From NCBI GenBank assembly GCA_934572445.1, contig CAKTLD010000018.1:1-24225 (forward strand): a DNA stretch of 24,225 nucleotides, in the 5' to 3' direction. A model generated the notes under the pieces. The model was not told where the DNA came from. It saw nothing but the letters and a program-made list of their open reading frames with translations, and ran no database searches. The stretch comes from an uncultured Oscillospiraceae bacterium. Its GTDB lineage: Bacteria; Bacillota; Clostridia; Oscillospirales; Oscillospiraceae. The translations under genes and the position numbers were made by a program. Below are positions 14,390 to 21,979 of this stretch, one piece after another (position 1 is the stretch's first letter; each line of letters starts with the position of its first letter).

Positions 14390-15538
14390 TCAATCGATCG
14401 GCTTGAGCAGATTCTCAAGCCCGGTATTGACAAGCTCTTCATAGCCGCCGAAGCCCTCAATGACGATGCCCTGCTCGGGGCGCGCCTCCGTGTAGGACTC
14501 GGCGAGGTACTTGATGCACAGCATCTGGCGGGCAACACGCTCGATGAGCGGATAGCCGTCCTCCGGCACGTCAAAATAGATGTAACCGGCCTTGTGTGCC
14601 TCCAGATAGTTCGGCTCGTTGCCGTTGAGGATGAGATCGTCATCCATCTTGCCGTGCATCGAACCCATCGAGGGGTTATAGGTCTCCATCAGCGTCATCA
14701 TGGACGAGGTATTGTCGCCCAGGCTGCGATGGGACAGGCCATAGGAATTTTTGCCGGAATACTCCGCGCGCATATCGAGCCCTTCCAGCTGCATCAGCAG
14801 CGCCATATTGCTGGCAATGGACATCGCACCGGCATTGTCCGCCTTTTCGTTGACCATCGTGCAGTCCAGATACAGGAACTCCGGCGATCCCTCGTGCATG
14901 TCCATCGTCAGGCTGACGTTCTCCTCGTTGATGAGGTTGAAAATGCCCGCGCACACCTTCTCGGTCAGCACGCCGTTCTCGTTGCCGTAATACAGGCGGT
15001 TGACGTTGCGGATCTCCGCACTCTCCGTGCCGACGAGTTTGCGGCCGGACGTGCCCTCATAGTAGCTGCGGTCAGGCCACTGATCCACGGGATTCGTCAG
15101 GCGGTTGCCCACGCGGAACGTGCGCACGCTGCCGTCAGAAAGCGTGATATCAAAGAAATCCTGCATTCCGTCGAGCGGAGAAGTATGCGTAAAGCCGCTT
15201 TTATTCGTCCACGGGATCACGAACACGCGCCCCTGTGTGACATTCATGTTTTCGATCAGGCAGACCGCGGACACCAGCCCCGCCGATTCATTGGGGTGCG
15301 TTCCGCCGAGGACGAGCATCGTACCGCCCGGCACGCCGCTGTCAAAAACGTATATCTCCGTGTCGCTGTCGGTGCCCTTCAGCCCCGCGCAGTAATCGGA
15401 GAGGAGCTTCACCTCTGTGAGCGCTTCCGTCTCCACGATCTTCTCCTGCTGATGCATGGCAAGAAAGTCGCGCGAGGCGGGGATGGCAAACAGCAGCGCA
15501 AGCAGGATCACCAGAGCATTTTTCCAGTATTGCTTCAT
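14390..15538 (-). CDS. Membrane-anchored AstE/M14-like metallopeptidase (paralogue 2)
   Basis: A 382-aa protein with an N-terminal hydrophobic anchor (residues 7-20) and an extracellular catalytic domain. The predicted zinc ligands are H81 and E84 (LGGTHPNE) and H215 (MDMHEGSPE), with N180-R181 (RNVNRLYYG) in the carboxylate-binding position and a candidate catalytic E285 (TLMETYN). The ATG at 15538 has a GGGGAG ribosome site six bases upstream; a longer frame to 15583 would run into the small upstream gene. It belongs to the first permease/48-aa protein/peptidase module and is paralogous to the protein at 11020-12153. The DIT..DGSVRTFRVGNRLTNPVDQWPD stretch, shared in part with its paralogue, is absent from ordinary AstE enzymes as far as I know, suggesting a distinct subfamily. 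Confidence 0.85.
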   Translation of the reverse strand: MKQYWKNALVILLALLFAIPASRDFLAMHQQEKIVETEALTEVKLLSDYCAGLKGTDSDTEIYVFDSGVPGGTMLVLGGTHPNESAGLVSAVCLIENMNVTQGRVFVIPWTNKSGFTHTSPLDGMQDFFDITLSDGSVRTFRVGNRLTNPVDQWPDRSYYEGTSGRKLVGTESAEIRNVNRLYYGNENGVLTEKVCAGIFNLINEENVSLTMDMHEGSPEFLYLDCTMVNEKADNAGAMSIASNMALLMQLEGLDMRAEYSGKNSYGLSHRSLGDNTSSMMTLMETYNPSMGSMHGKMDDDLILNGNEPNYLEAHKAGYIYFDVPEDGYPLIERVARQMLCIKYLAESYTEARPEQGIVIEGFGGYEELVNTGLENLLKPID

Positions 15539-15554
15539 CTCTTGCTCCCCTCCC

Positions 15555-15701
15555 CTACTTGATGTGCAGCGCGCGCAGCGCAAAGGTCACAAACACCACT
15601 GCAAGGCAGATCAGCTCACCCATCGGCCGCTTTTTCAGCAGATTGTACCCAAGCAGCAGCGCGAGCACCGCAATGATAATGAAATAAATGACTTCTATCA
15701 T
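15555..15701 (-). CDS. 48-aa two-helix membrane protein, copy 2
   Basis: It starts MIEVIYFIIIAVLALLLGYN, then has a charged turn LLKKRPMGE and a second hydrophobic helix ending ALRALHIK. AAGGAGG lies eight bases before the ATG. It sits 13 bases after permease 2 and 16 bases before the metallopeptidase gene, the same position as its paralogue at 12167-12316. The conserved features are V/I-IY near the start, an Asn at 20, paired Lys at the turn and LRxLxIK at the end. I do not recognise the family. It is probably a membrane partner of the permease. Confidence 0.85.
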   Translation of the reverse strand: MIEVIYFIIIAVLALLLGYNLLKKRPMGELICLAVVFVTFALRALHIK

Positions 15702-15714
15702 ATCCGTGCCCTCC

Positions 15715-16986
15715 TTACAGGATCAGTGCCGTCATGCTGTCGCCAAAGACGACCATCACGACACCCATTGCAAGCAGAAGCGCCGCCGGCAGCAGCAGAT
15801 GCTTCACCGTGCCCTTCCAGCTCACGTCCGTCAGTCCCAGCGCGTTCACCGTATCGCCGACCAGCCCGCCGCGCATCGCCAGAAGATATGCGATACCGAG
15901 CGACGAAGCAACGCCCGTTACGATCACGGTGTTTGCAAGCCAGCCGATCGGAAACACAGCATAGGCCGCAAGGAAGCCCGGAAGGGGCGCGCCGAGGAAC
16001 AGTCCGATCACGATGCTGAGCGCCATCAGCACGAGCATCACCACCGGTATCTCGATCCCGAGGATCTTCAGGCTGAAATAGCCGCGGATACCGGTCATCG
16101 ACGTGACCTCGATAAAGCTGCCCAGCGCAAACATCATCGCCACCGGCACCGCAGCATCCATCAGTCCGGCAGATACCGTATCCAGCGCGGTACGGGCACC
16201 GCAGCGGCCGAGGATAAGCAGCAGAATAACGGCGATCGTATAGACCAGCACATTGCCGCCGATATAGACCACCGAGGACAGCAGCCCCTCGACCAGCAGT
16301 GCAGCCACCGTCAGCGCGGCCACGATCAGCGGCACGCGGCAGGGCTCGACCTTGCGCGCCTCCGCTGCAAAGCCCAACGTATCACGGCAGACAAGCACAT
16401 ATACCACAAACGCCGGCAGCGAAAGCACCAGCAGCGGCAGGAAAAATCCGACATAGGGCGTCGGCAGCACGCTGCCCGCGCCGTTTGCGGCGATCATCGC
16501 CGGCATACAGTTTGGCGGCAGCATCATACCGAGGAACGCGCCGATAACAACCGTGCGCGCGATCTTGTCCTGCGCGACACCGGCGTCCTTCATGCGCTTG
16601 CCCACAAGCGCGCCCGTGGTGACCACGCTCGCCGTCGCAAAGCCGGTGAGCATACCCGGCAGGGCGATCAGCAGCGCCATGCACAGCGCCTTCAGCGTGC
16701 GGTTTTTCACGCCGAGGATCTTTTCCAGCAGTGTATCGAACGCGCCGGTCTTTTCCAGCACGCGCACGAACACCGCCGCGCACACCACACTCAGCGCGGC
16801 GTCCAGAAAGCCGAAGGGACCTTCGACGATCTCGCGGAAGCGCACGCCCATTCCCGCCGTCAGGCTGCCGGCCACCGCGGCGGCAAGCAGCACGGCGACT
16901 GCGTATTTCTTATCGTTTTTCGTTGCAATAAAGCCGACGACAGAGATCCCGAGCATCACGATCAGGATCACCAGTTCTTCTCTCAT
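15715..16986 (-). CDS. Polytopic permease of the DctM/ion-transporter type (paralogue 2)
   Basis: A 423-aa membrane protein with ten or more hydrophobic segments. It shares with permease 1 the two loop motifs PGMLTGFATASV (110-121) and LGMMLPPNCMPAM (152-164) and the overall length, but is otherwise well diverged. It is likely a secondary transporter for an organic anion; glutamate or gamma-glutamyl products are suggested by neighbours. AGGAG eight bases before the ATG supports the start. It follows the gamma-glutamyltransferase gene after 58 bases containing a GC-rich hairpin, and precedes the 48-aa membrane protein gene. The exact family is uncertain. Confidence 0.8.
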   Translation of the reverse strand: MREELVILIVMLGISVVGFIATKNDKKYAVAVLLAAAVAGSLTAGMGVRFREIVEGPFGFLDAALSVVCAAVFVRVLEKTGAFDTLLEKILGVKNRTLKALCMALLIALPGMLTGFATASVVTTGALVGKRMKDAGVAQDKIARTVVIGAFLGMMLPPNCMPAMIAANGAGSVLPTPYVGFFLPLLVLSLPAFVVYVLVCRDTLGFAAEARKVEPCRVPLIVAALTVAALLVEGLLSSVVYIGGNVLVYTIAVILLLILGRCGARTALDTVSAGLMDAAVPVAMMFALGSFIEVTSMTGIRGYFSLKILGIEIPVVMLVLMALSIVIGLFLGAPLPGFLAAYAVFPIGWLANTVIVTGVASSLGIAYLLAMRGGLVGDTVNALGLTDVSWKGTVKHLLLPAALLLAMGVVMVVFGDSMTALIL

Positions 16987-17009
16987 AGTTGACGCTCCTT
17001 TCTCTCTCC

Positions 17010-17031
17010 GCCGGGGGCGAAAGCCCCCGGC
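17010..17031 (-). promoter_or_regulatory. Intercistronic hairpin between ggt and permease 2
   Basis: A 9-bp GC stem GCCGGGGGC/GCCCCCGGC closes a TTTC tetraloop on the minus strand. No T run follows; the permease ribosome site does. It is more likely an mRNA-stabilising or processing structure than a terminator. Confidence 0.5.
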
Positions 17032-17044
17032 AGTTCAGGCGTTT

Positions 17045-18853
17045 TTAATAGGCAGCCGCGCCGTAAAGACGGCGGTAATCGCCCAGAGCATAGAAGCGTC
17101 CGTCATCGCCGACCTCAACGCCGGCAAGGCAGCCGACGTGCGCGCCGTACTCGCTGCTCTCCTCATCGATCTCAAAGCCCATTGCGGCGAGCTGATCGAG
17201 CACCGACTGACCGTAGCGTCCCTCGATGGTCAGCGTCTTGCTGATGCCGTCGCGGAACGAGCGCGGGGCAAGGATCGCCTCGGCGACGTTCATGTCAAAG
17301 TCCACATAGTTCACAATAGCGTTGAGCGCGGCGGGAACGAGCGCCCAGTTGCCCGGGGAACCGATGGCCAGAACAGGCTTGCCGTCTTCGCCGGCAAGGA
17401 TGGTCGGACACATGGTAGAGCGAACGCGGATATAGGGCATGAGCTGGTTGACGCGGGCGCTCATGGTATCATTCAGGTTGCCGAGGTGCGCGCTGAAGAC
17501 AAAGCCCGTACCGGGCACTGCCACAGCGGAGCCAAAGTTGATGCCGTTGGTGTTGGTCGTGGAGACAGCGTTGCCCATACTGTCCATCACGGCCATGTGG
17601 GTCGTGCCGCCCTGATCGGGCGTGCAGTCGGCAAGCACCTTCTCGCCCGTGGCGGAAAGGCTGACATCCAGCTTACCGGCCTTGGCGACCTTAATGCGCT
17701 CGCCGACCGTGACGCTCTTGGCGCGCTCCTCACCGTATTCCTTGGAGATCATCTCATCCACAGGCAGATTGTAATAATCAGGGTCGCCCATGTAGGCCAC
17801 GCCGTCCTGATAGGCCAGCGCGTAGGCGTCGTTGAGGATCTGCACCGTCTCGGCGCTGTCGTGGCCGTAACCGGCAAGATCAAACTGCTCGGCAATGTTG
17901 AGCATCTCCAGCAGCGCCACGCCGCCGTTGGAGGGACCGCCGGCAGTATAGACGGTGTAACCGCGATAGGTCGTGGAGACCGGCTCGCGGATCACGCTGT
18001 GATACTGCGCAAAGTCCTCGTGCGTCAGCACGCCGCCGACGCTCTGGATCCAATCGACCATTTTGTCGGTAAAGTCGCTGTCGTAGAAGCCCTGGATGCC
18101 TTCGTCGGCGATCAGCTCAAGCGTATCGGCAAGGTCGTTGTTGGTGATGAGGTCGCCCTCGTTCCACAAAAAGCCCTCGTCGGTATAGAGGTTCATCGTA
18201 TATTCGTAGGCGGACAGATTCTCATAGCGGCCCTCGATGTTGCTGTTCCAGCGGGAGGTCACGGGGAAGCCGCTGCGTGCAAGATCGATCACAGGCTGCA
18301 GCACCTCGCGCGGGGTCATCGTGCCGTACTTCTCCAGCGCGGTGAGCGTGCCATGCACGACACCGGGGATGGCGATGGCCTGCGGGGAAGGCGGGTTCTC
18401 AGACGTAGATGTATCGAGCGTCCCCGGAATGGCCGCACCGGGTGCCTGCGTCATGTACTCGATGACGACATACTCGTCGCTCTCGGCGAGGTAAACGACC
18501 ATCTGACCGGCACCGCCGATACCGGAGGCCGCCGGTTCCAGCATGCCGACGGCATAGATCATGGCAACGGCCGCATCCACTGCATTGCCGCCCTTTTTCA
18601 GGATATCCATAGCGATCTCAGCGGCCAGCGGGCTTGCGCAGGCGGCGGCGCCGTTTTCGCCGACAGCGCCGGTGCCGAAGGTGTCGCCCTCATAGGCGGG
18701 CGTAACGACAACCTCCGGTTCGTTCGTATCATCCGGCTGCTCCACCGGCGGCGTAGCAGGAGTGGGATCAGGCTCCGTTCCCTGTGCGCCGCAGCCAGCC
18801 AGAAGGCCCAGACACATCACGAGGGTCAGGAGAACAGCGGTCAGTCTTTTCAC
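17045..18853 (-). CDS. ggt: Lipoprotein gamma-glutamyltransferase (GGT/CapD-like)
   Basis: A 602-aa N-terminal-nucleophile enzyme that cleaves or transfers gamma-glutamyl groups, anchored outside the cell by lipobox LLAGC (C21) and a Pro-rich linker. Autocleavage is expected before T417 (QGGTTHMAVMDSMGNAVS), giving a large and a small subunit. Oxyanion and substrate elements are present in LGNLNDTMS and in AIGSPGN. The canonical Arg of the REMAP motif, which binds the substrate alpha-carboxylate in E. coli GGT, is replaced: the aligned segment reads EYMTQAP with M134. SS becomes ST in RSTMCP, and GSPGG becomes GSPGN. The substrate preference may therefore differ from glutathione-type GGT, for example a polymer as for CapD. 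The GTG start has AGGAGG eight bases upstream. It is second in the gene train divergent from pgsBCW. Confidence 0.92.
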   Translation of the reverse strand: MKRLTAVLLTLVMCLGLLAGCGAQGTEPDPTPATPPVEQPDDTNEPEVVVTPAYEGDTFGTGAVGENGAAACASPLAAEIAMDILKKGGNAVDAAVAMIYAVGMLEPAASGIGGAGQMVVYLAESDEYVVIEYMTQAPGAAIPGTLDTSTSENPPSPQAIAIPGVVHGTLTALEKYGTMTPREVLQPVIDLARSGFPVTSRWNSNIEGRYENLSAYEYTMNLYTDEGFLWNEGDLITNNDLADTLELIADEGIQGFYDSDFTDKMVDWIQSVGGVLTHEDFAQYHSVIREPVSTTYRGYTVYTAGGPSNGGVALLEMLNIAEQFDLAGYGHDSAETVQILNDAYALAYQDGVAYMGDPDYYNLPVDEMISKEYGEERAKSVTVGERIKVAKAGKLDVSLSATGEKVLADCTPDQGGTTHMAVMDSMGNAVSTTNTNGINFGSAVAVPGTGFVFSAHLGNLNDTMSARVNQLMPYIRVRSTMCPTILAGEDGKPVLAIGSPGNWALVPAALNAIVNYVDFDMNVAEAILAPRSFRDGISKTLTIEGRYGQSVLDQLAAMGFEIDEESSEYGAHVGCLAGVEVGDDGRFYALGDYRRLYGAAAY

Positions 18854-18884
18854 AAAAAGATCCTCCTTTTATTTGCTTAATGCC

Positions 18885-18919
18885 CGTGCCCCATCCCCGC
18901 TCAGCAGGGACGGGGCACG
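18885..18919 (-). promoter_or_regulatory. Intercistronic hairpin between the first lipoprotein gene and ggt
   Basis: Arms CGTGCCCCATCCC and GGGACGGGGCACG pair over 13 positions with one mismatch around a 9-nt loop. No T run follows. Placed after the first gene of the train, it may protect that transcript end or attenuate downstream genes. Confidence 0.5.
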
Positions 18920-18953
18920 AAAGTTTCACATCACTTTTCTTCGCGGCGCCTTA

Positions 18954-20168
18954 TCAGCCGGCAACCGCAACGATCTGCGCGAGATCCGTGGTCAGATCCA
19001 TCGCCTTGACCTCATCAGCCGTCTTGGTCTCGGTCGTACCGTCGACATAGGTCAGCTCATAGTTGGCCGTCTCGACCATGCCGGTGGCGGCAAACGCATC
19101 GGCGACCGTCCGGCCGTCGTCGGGAACATAGACGAACGCATCCTCAGCGAAGATGTAGTAGCCCGCATTGGTCACGCCGGCATCCTTGGCCTGCGTTCTG
19201 CCGAGGGTGAAATAATCCTTGTTGTCACCCTTTTCATTGGGACCCTGATAGGCAATGTACTTGGCGGCGAAATCGGCATAGCTCTCATCCTGAGAATAGC
19301 CGTCCTTGTAGGAAACGACCTTCACGGTATCGCAGGCGGCGATATCATACTTGGCCAGCAGATCCGCAACAGCCCAGGCGCTGTAATACACGCCCGCGCG
19401 GTTCTCGCTGTAGGGAGCCTCGGTCTTGTAGACGCCCTCAGCGTTGAGCGCAACGTTGATCTTGCTCACGCCCTCGGCGGCAGGCTCGGAGTCCTTGGTC
19501 ATGCCGGAGGGAACGATGTAGCGGATGTCGGCAAGGCCGGAATCGGGATACTCAATAGAAGTGGCATTCACGCCGCCGTCCTCAGTGTAGTAGATGCTGC
19601 ACTTGTCGAGGTCGGCCTTGCTGATGGTCTCGCTGTAGCCGTCGGCGCAGATAAAGTCATACGCGGAGGCGTCAGCCATGCCGACATACTCGAACAGCTC
19701 GGGGATCGCCCAGCCTTCCTCCTGCATCAGCAGAATGACTTCGGGACCAACGATGCAGTAGCCCTTATACTTCACGTCCTGGGATTCCTTCTGCGCACGG
19801 CCGACGAACAGGTCGTAGTCGTACTCAGGATTGTCCTGCTGGAAGCTGATGAACTTATTGCGGAAGGTCGCCAGATCGCACTCATCGGCATAGAAGTCGG
19901 TGTAGGCGACGGTGTAGACCGTGGTGTCATCCGCCGGAGTGAACCAGAAGTTGTTGTCGATCAGCTCGCCGAGGCTGTACGCCTTGTGGTACTCCTTGGC
20001 ATTGTAGCACTGGTCGCTCGTTGCAAGACCGTCGAACGCATTGTTCATAACGATCAGGCGCTGCATGCCCTCAAGTGCAGGCGCGGGCGCGGGCTCATCC
20101 TTCTGTCCGCAGGCCGCAAGGCCAAGCGTGAGGATCAGGGCAAGGGATAATGCAAGTAGCTTTTTCAT
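18954..20168 (-). CDS. Unknown lipoprotein with internal domain duplication, first gene of the divergent train
   Basis: A 404-aa exported lipoprotein with lipobox LGLAAC (C20) and a short Pro/Ala linker. I do not recognise a named family. Two repeats of about 125 residues are visible, about 63-190 and 263-391. Each has an AYS/AWA..LL start, a VAYTDFYADE or VVSYKDGYSQDE segment, an FISFQ or YIAYQ strand, an LFVGRAQ or TLGRTQ loop, a GYCIVGPEV or GYYIFAEDA strand and an AYDFICADGYSETIS or NYELTYVDGTTETKT end. AGGAGG six bases before the ATG at 20168 sets the start; a longer frame to 20261 would cover the promoter. Being first, exported and followed by a hairpin, it is probably abundant; binding of PGA or its fragments is inference. 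Confidence 0.8.
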   Translation of the reverse strand: MKKLLALSLALILTLGLAACGQKDEPAPAPALEGMQRLIVMNNAFDGLATSDQCYNAKEYHKAYSLGELIDNNFWFTPADDTTVYTVAYTDFYADECDLATFRNKFISFQQDNPEYDYDLFVGRAQKESQDVKYKGYCIVGPEVILLMQEEGWAIPELFEYVGMADASAYDFICADGYSETISKADLDKCSIYYTEDGGVNATSIEYPDSGLADIRYIVPSGMTKDSEPAAEGVSKINVALNAEGVYKTEAPYSENRAGVYYSAWAVADLLAKYDIAACDTVKVVSYKDGYSQDESYADFAAKYIAYQGPNEKGDNKDYFTLGRTQAKDAGVTNAGYYIFAEDAFVYVPDDGRTVADAFAATGMVETANYELTYVDGTTETKTADEVKAMDLTTDLAQIVAVAG

Positions 20169-20189
20169 AAGAATCCTCCTGTCTTTTTT

Positions 20190-20218
20190 GTTTCGCAGCG
20201 ATACGGCAGCAGCGAAAC
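20190..20218 (-). promoter_or_regulatory. Leader hairpin before the first gene of the divergent train
   Basis: GTTTCGC and GCGAAAC (20190-20196 and 20212-20218) form a 7-bp stem with a 15-nt loop in the untranslated leader, just before the AGGAGG site. It may influence translation or mRNA stability. I could not match it to a known riboswitch. Confidence 0.4.
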
Positions 20219-20259
20219 CAGACGTTTCTTTTGTCACTTCTGTCGTATTCGGCGGTTTC

Positions 20260-20288
20260 ATTTTACGAGAAAATATGTGGTTTGTCTA
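20260..20288 (-). promoter_or_regulatory. Promoter of the 13-gene minus-strand train
   Basis: On the minus strand TAGACA (20283-20288) and TAAAAT (20260-20265) are exactly 17 bases apart, each five of six to consensus. The leader would be about 85 nt. It faces away from the pgsB promoter about 75 bases to the right. Confidence 0.7.
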
Positions 20289-20362
20289 CCCTTGCGGGCC
20301 GGAGAAATATGTATAAAAAATCCCTTTCGCCCTCTTTGCGCGCTTTTTATGCCATGCAAGAC

Positions 20363-20391
20363 TTGTCCGGAAAACTTTCATGTGCTATCAT
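20363..20391 (+). promoter_or_regulatory. Promoter of pgsB-pgsC-pgsW
   Basis: TTGTCC (20363-20368), a 17-base spacer and TATCAT (20386-20391) lie directly before pgsB. The start point would be near 20398, leaving a leader of only about 17 nt. Confidence 0.6.
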
Positions 20392-20414
20392 AGGGCCATC
20401 TTTCAGACAAGGGG

Positions 20415-21548
20415 GTGCCTCCCACGGAACGCTGTCTGCTCCTTCTCTGCACCGTCTGGCTCGCGCTGCTCGTTTTCGAGCGGGCCCGTGCACGGCGCGA
20501 CCGCGCGAAGCTTGAACATGTGGTCCATGTCAACGGCACGCGCGGGAAATCCACTGTCACGCGCCTGATCGCCGCAGGACTGCGGGCGGGCGGGTGGCGT
20601 ACCGCGTGCAAGACCACCGGCACCGATCCCATTTACAGTGGCGTTGACAGCAGCGAGCGGCCGATCCGCCGCGTCGCACCGTCAAACATCCGCGAGCAGC
20701 TCCGCATCCTGCACCGCGCCGCCGATGAGGGCGCGCAGGTCCTCGTCATCGAATGTATGGCCGTTCAGCCGGAGCTGCAGCGTGTCTCCCAGCAGGAGAT
20801 GCTGCGCGGGGATATCGGTGTCATCACCAATGTCCGCCTCGATCACACGGATGTAATGGGCGCCACACTGCCCGAGATCGCATCCTCCCTGTGCAGCACC
20901 GTTCCCGATCACGGCGCGCTTTTCACCGCCGAGGACCGGCTCACGCAGCAGCTTGCCGAGACTGCGCAGGCGCGGCAGTGCCGCTTTTTCCCCGCCCGTC
21001 CCGACGGCAGCGAGCCGGACTTTGACTTTGCCGAAAACATCGCTCTGGCGCTGGCCGTCTGCGCGTACCTCGGCGTGCCGCGCGAAACGGCGCTGGAGGG
21101 GATGCGTCATTTTTCCCGCGACCCCTATGCGCTCTCACTCTGGCGGATCGGAAACGGCGTTTTTGTCAACGCGCTCTCCATCAACGACCCCGAATCCACG
21201 GCGTGCGTATATGCCGACGTGCGCGGCAGGCTGGAGCAGAACATCGCGCACACGGTTTTTCTTTTTAACAACCGCATGGATCGCGGCGCACGCACGCACG
21301 ACATGGTAAGCGTCGCTCTTAAGCTGAAGCCCGACGAGGTATGGCTGCTCGGCAGCGGACAGGACTATTTTCGGCGCAGCCTGCTGCGCGATGGTTTTTC
21401 AGGCGCGATCATCCCCCTCGGCAGGCATTTCGAGAGCCGGCTGCGCACGCTTCCCGCGGGCACGCTGGTCTTCGCTGCCGGCAACATCGCCAATGACGGC
21501 CGCCGCCTGATGGAATTTGCCGCAAAGGAGGGCTCTCCCCTTGTATGA
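20415..21548 (+). CDS. pgsB: Poly-gamma-glutamate synthase subunit PgsB/CapB
   Basis: A 377-aa ATP-dependent amide ligase of the Mur-ligase type that links glutamates through the gamma-carboxyl at the membrane. An N-terminal hydrophobic segment (about 7-21) is followed by the nucleotide loop NGTRGKST (40-47), KTTGTD (66-71), ECMAVQPE (113-120), NVRLDHTDVMG (139-149) and NNRMDRGART, all diagnostic of PgsB. The length matches the B. subtilis protein (about 393 aa). The start is uncertain: the GTG at 20415 directly abuts an AAGGGG stretch with no proper spacing, but no other ATG, GTG or TTG precedes the membrane segment. The end overlaps pgsC by 8 bases. Neighbouring ggt and peptidase genes support a PGA role. 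Confidence 0.93.
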   Translation: MPPTERCLLLLCTVWLALLVFERARARRDRAKLEHVVHVNGTRGKSTVTRLIAAGLRAGGWRTACKTTGTDPIYSGVDSSERPIRRVAPSNIREQLRILHRAADEGAQVLVIECMAVQPELQRVSQQEMLRGDIGVITNVRLDHTDVMGATLPEIASSLCSTVPDHGALFTAEDRLTQQLAETAQARQCRFFPARPDGSEPDFDFAENIALALAVCAYLGVPRETALEGMRHFSRDPYALSLWRIGNGVFVNALSINDPESTACVYADVRGRLEQNIAHTVFLFNNRMDRGARTHDMVSVALKLKPDEVWLLGSGQDYFRRSLLRDGFSGAIIPLGRHFESRLRTLPAGTLVFAAGNIANDGRRLMEFAAKEGSPLV

Positions 21549-21969
21549 CCAGATCATTTTGCTTGGCGTAATCGTCAGCGTACTCTTTTTTGAATGGACG
21601 GGGCTTTCTCCCGCCGGACTGATCGTCCCAGGCTACTTCGTTTTGAGCCTTCATTCGCCGATGCGCATCGTCTGTACACTCGCCGTATCGCTGCTGGCGG
21701 CGTTTGCCGTGCGCCTTCTCAGCCGCGCTGCCATTCTCTACGGACGCCGTCGTTTTGCCGCGCTCATCCTGCTCGCCGCCGCTATACAGTCGCTCATATC
21801 GCTCTCCGGTATGCTGCCGTTCCGCGCCGATGTCATCGGTATCCTGATCCCCGGCATCATCGCCCGTGATTTTGACCGTCAGGGCATCGTCAAGTCTCTG
21901 CTGAGCCTTGCCGTTGTCACAGCGGTGCTCGCGCTGCTGCTCACGCTTTTCGGCTACCCCGTACTGTGA
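21541..21969 (+). CDS. pgsC: Poly-gamma-glutamate synthase membrane subunit PgsC/CapC
   Basis: A 142-aa polytopic membrane protein, close to the usual about 149 aa of PgsC. Diagnostic stretches are FFEWTGLSPAGLIVPGYFVL near the start, AAILYGRRRFAALIL in the middle and IGILIPGIIARDFDRQGI near the end. It forms the membrane complex with PgsB for polymer synthesis and export. The TTG at 21541 is chosen because AAGGAGG lies nine bases upstream inside pgsB and because the resulting MYDQIILLG start matches the family; it overlaps the pgsB stop, so translation is coupled. Confidence 0.93.
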   Translation: MYDQIILLGVIVSVLFFEWTGLSPAGLIVPGYFVLSLHSPMRIVCTLAVSLLAAFAVRLLSRAAILYGRRRFAALILLAAAIQSLISLSGMLPFRADVIGILIPGIIARDFDRQGIVKSLLSLAVVTAVLALLLTLFGYPVL

Positions 21970-21979
21970 GGTGGCGGCA

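Noticed and set aside
15688..16992. A 434-codon plus-strand open frame rich in His, Arg and Gln
   Set aside because: Antisense of permease 2; the composition is typical of a reversed membrane-protein frame, and there is no ribosome site.
16553..18880. A 775-codon plus-strand open frame opposite ggt and permease 2
   Set aside because: It is the antisense shadow of GC-rich coding DNA. The minus-strand frames carry clear GGT and permease motifs, signal peptides and ribosome sites, while this translation is low-complexity without any family.
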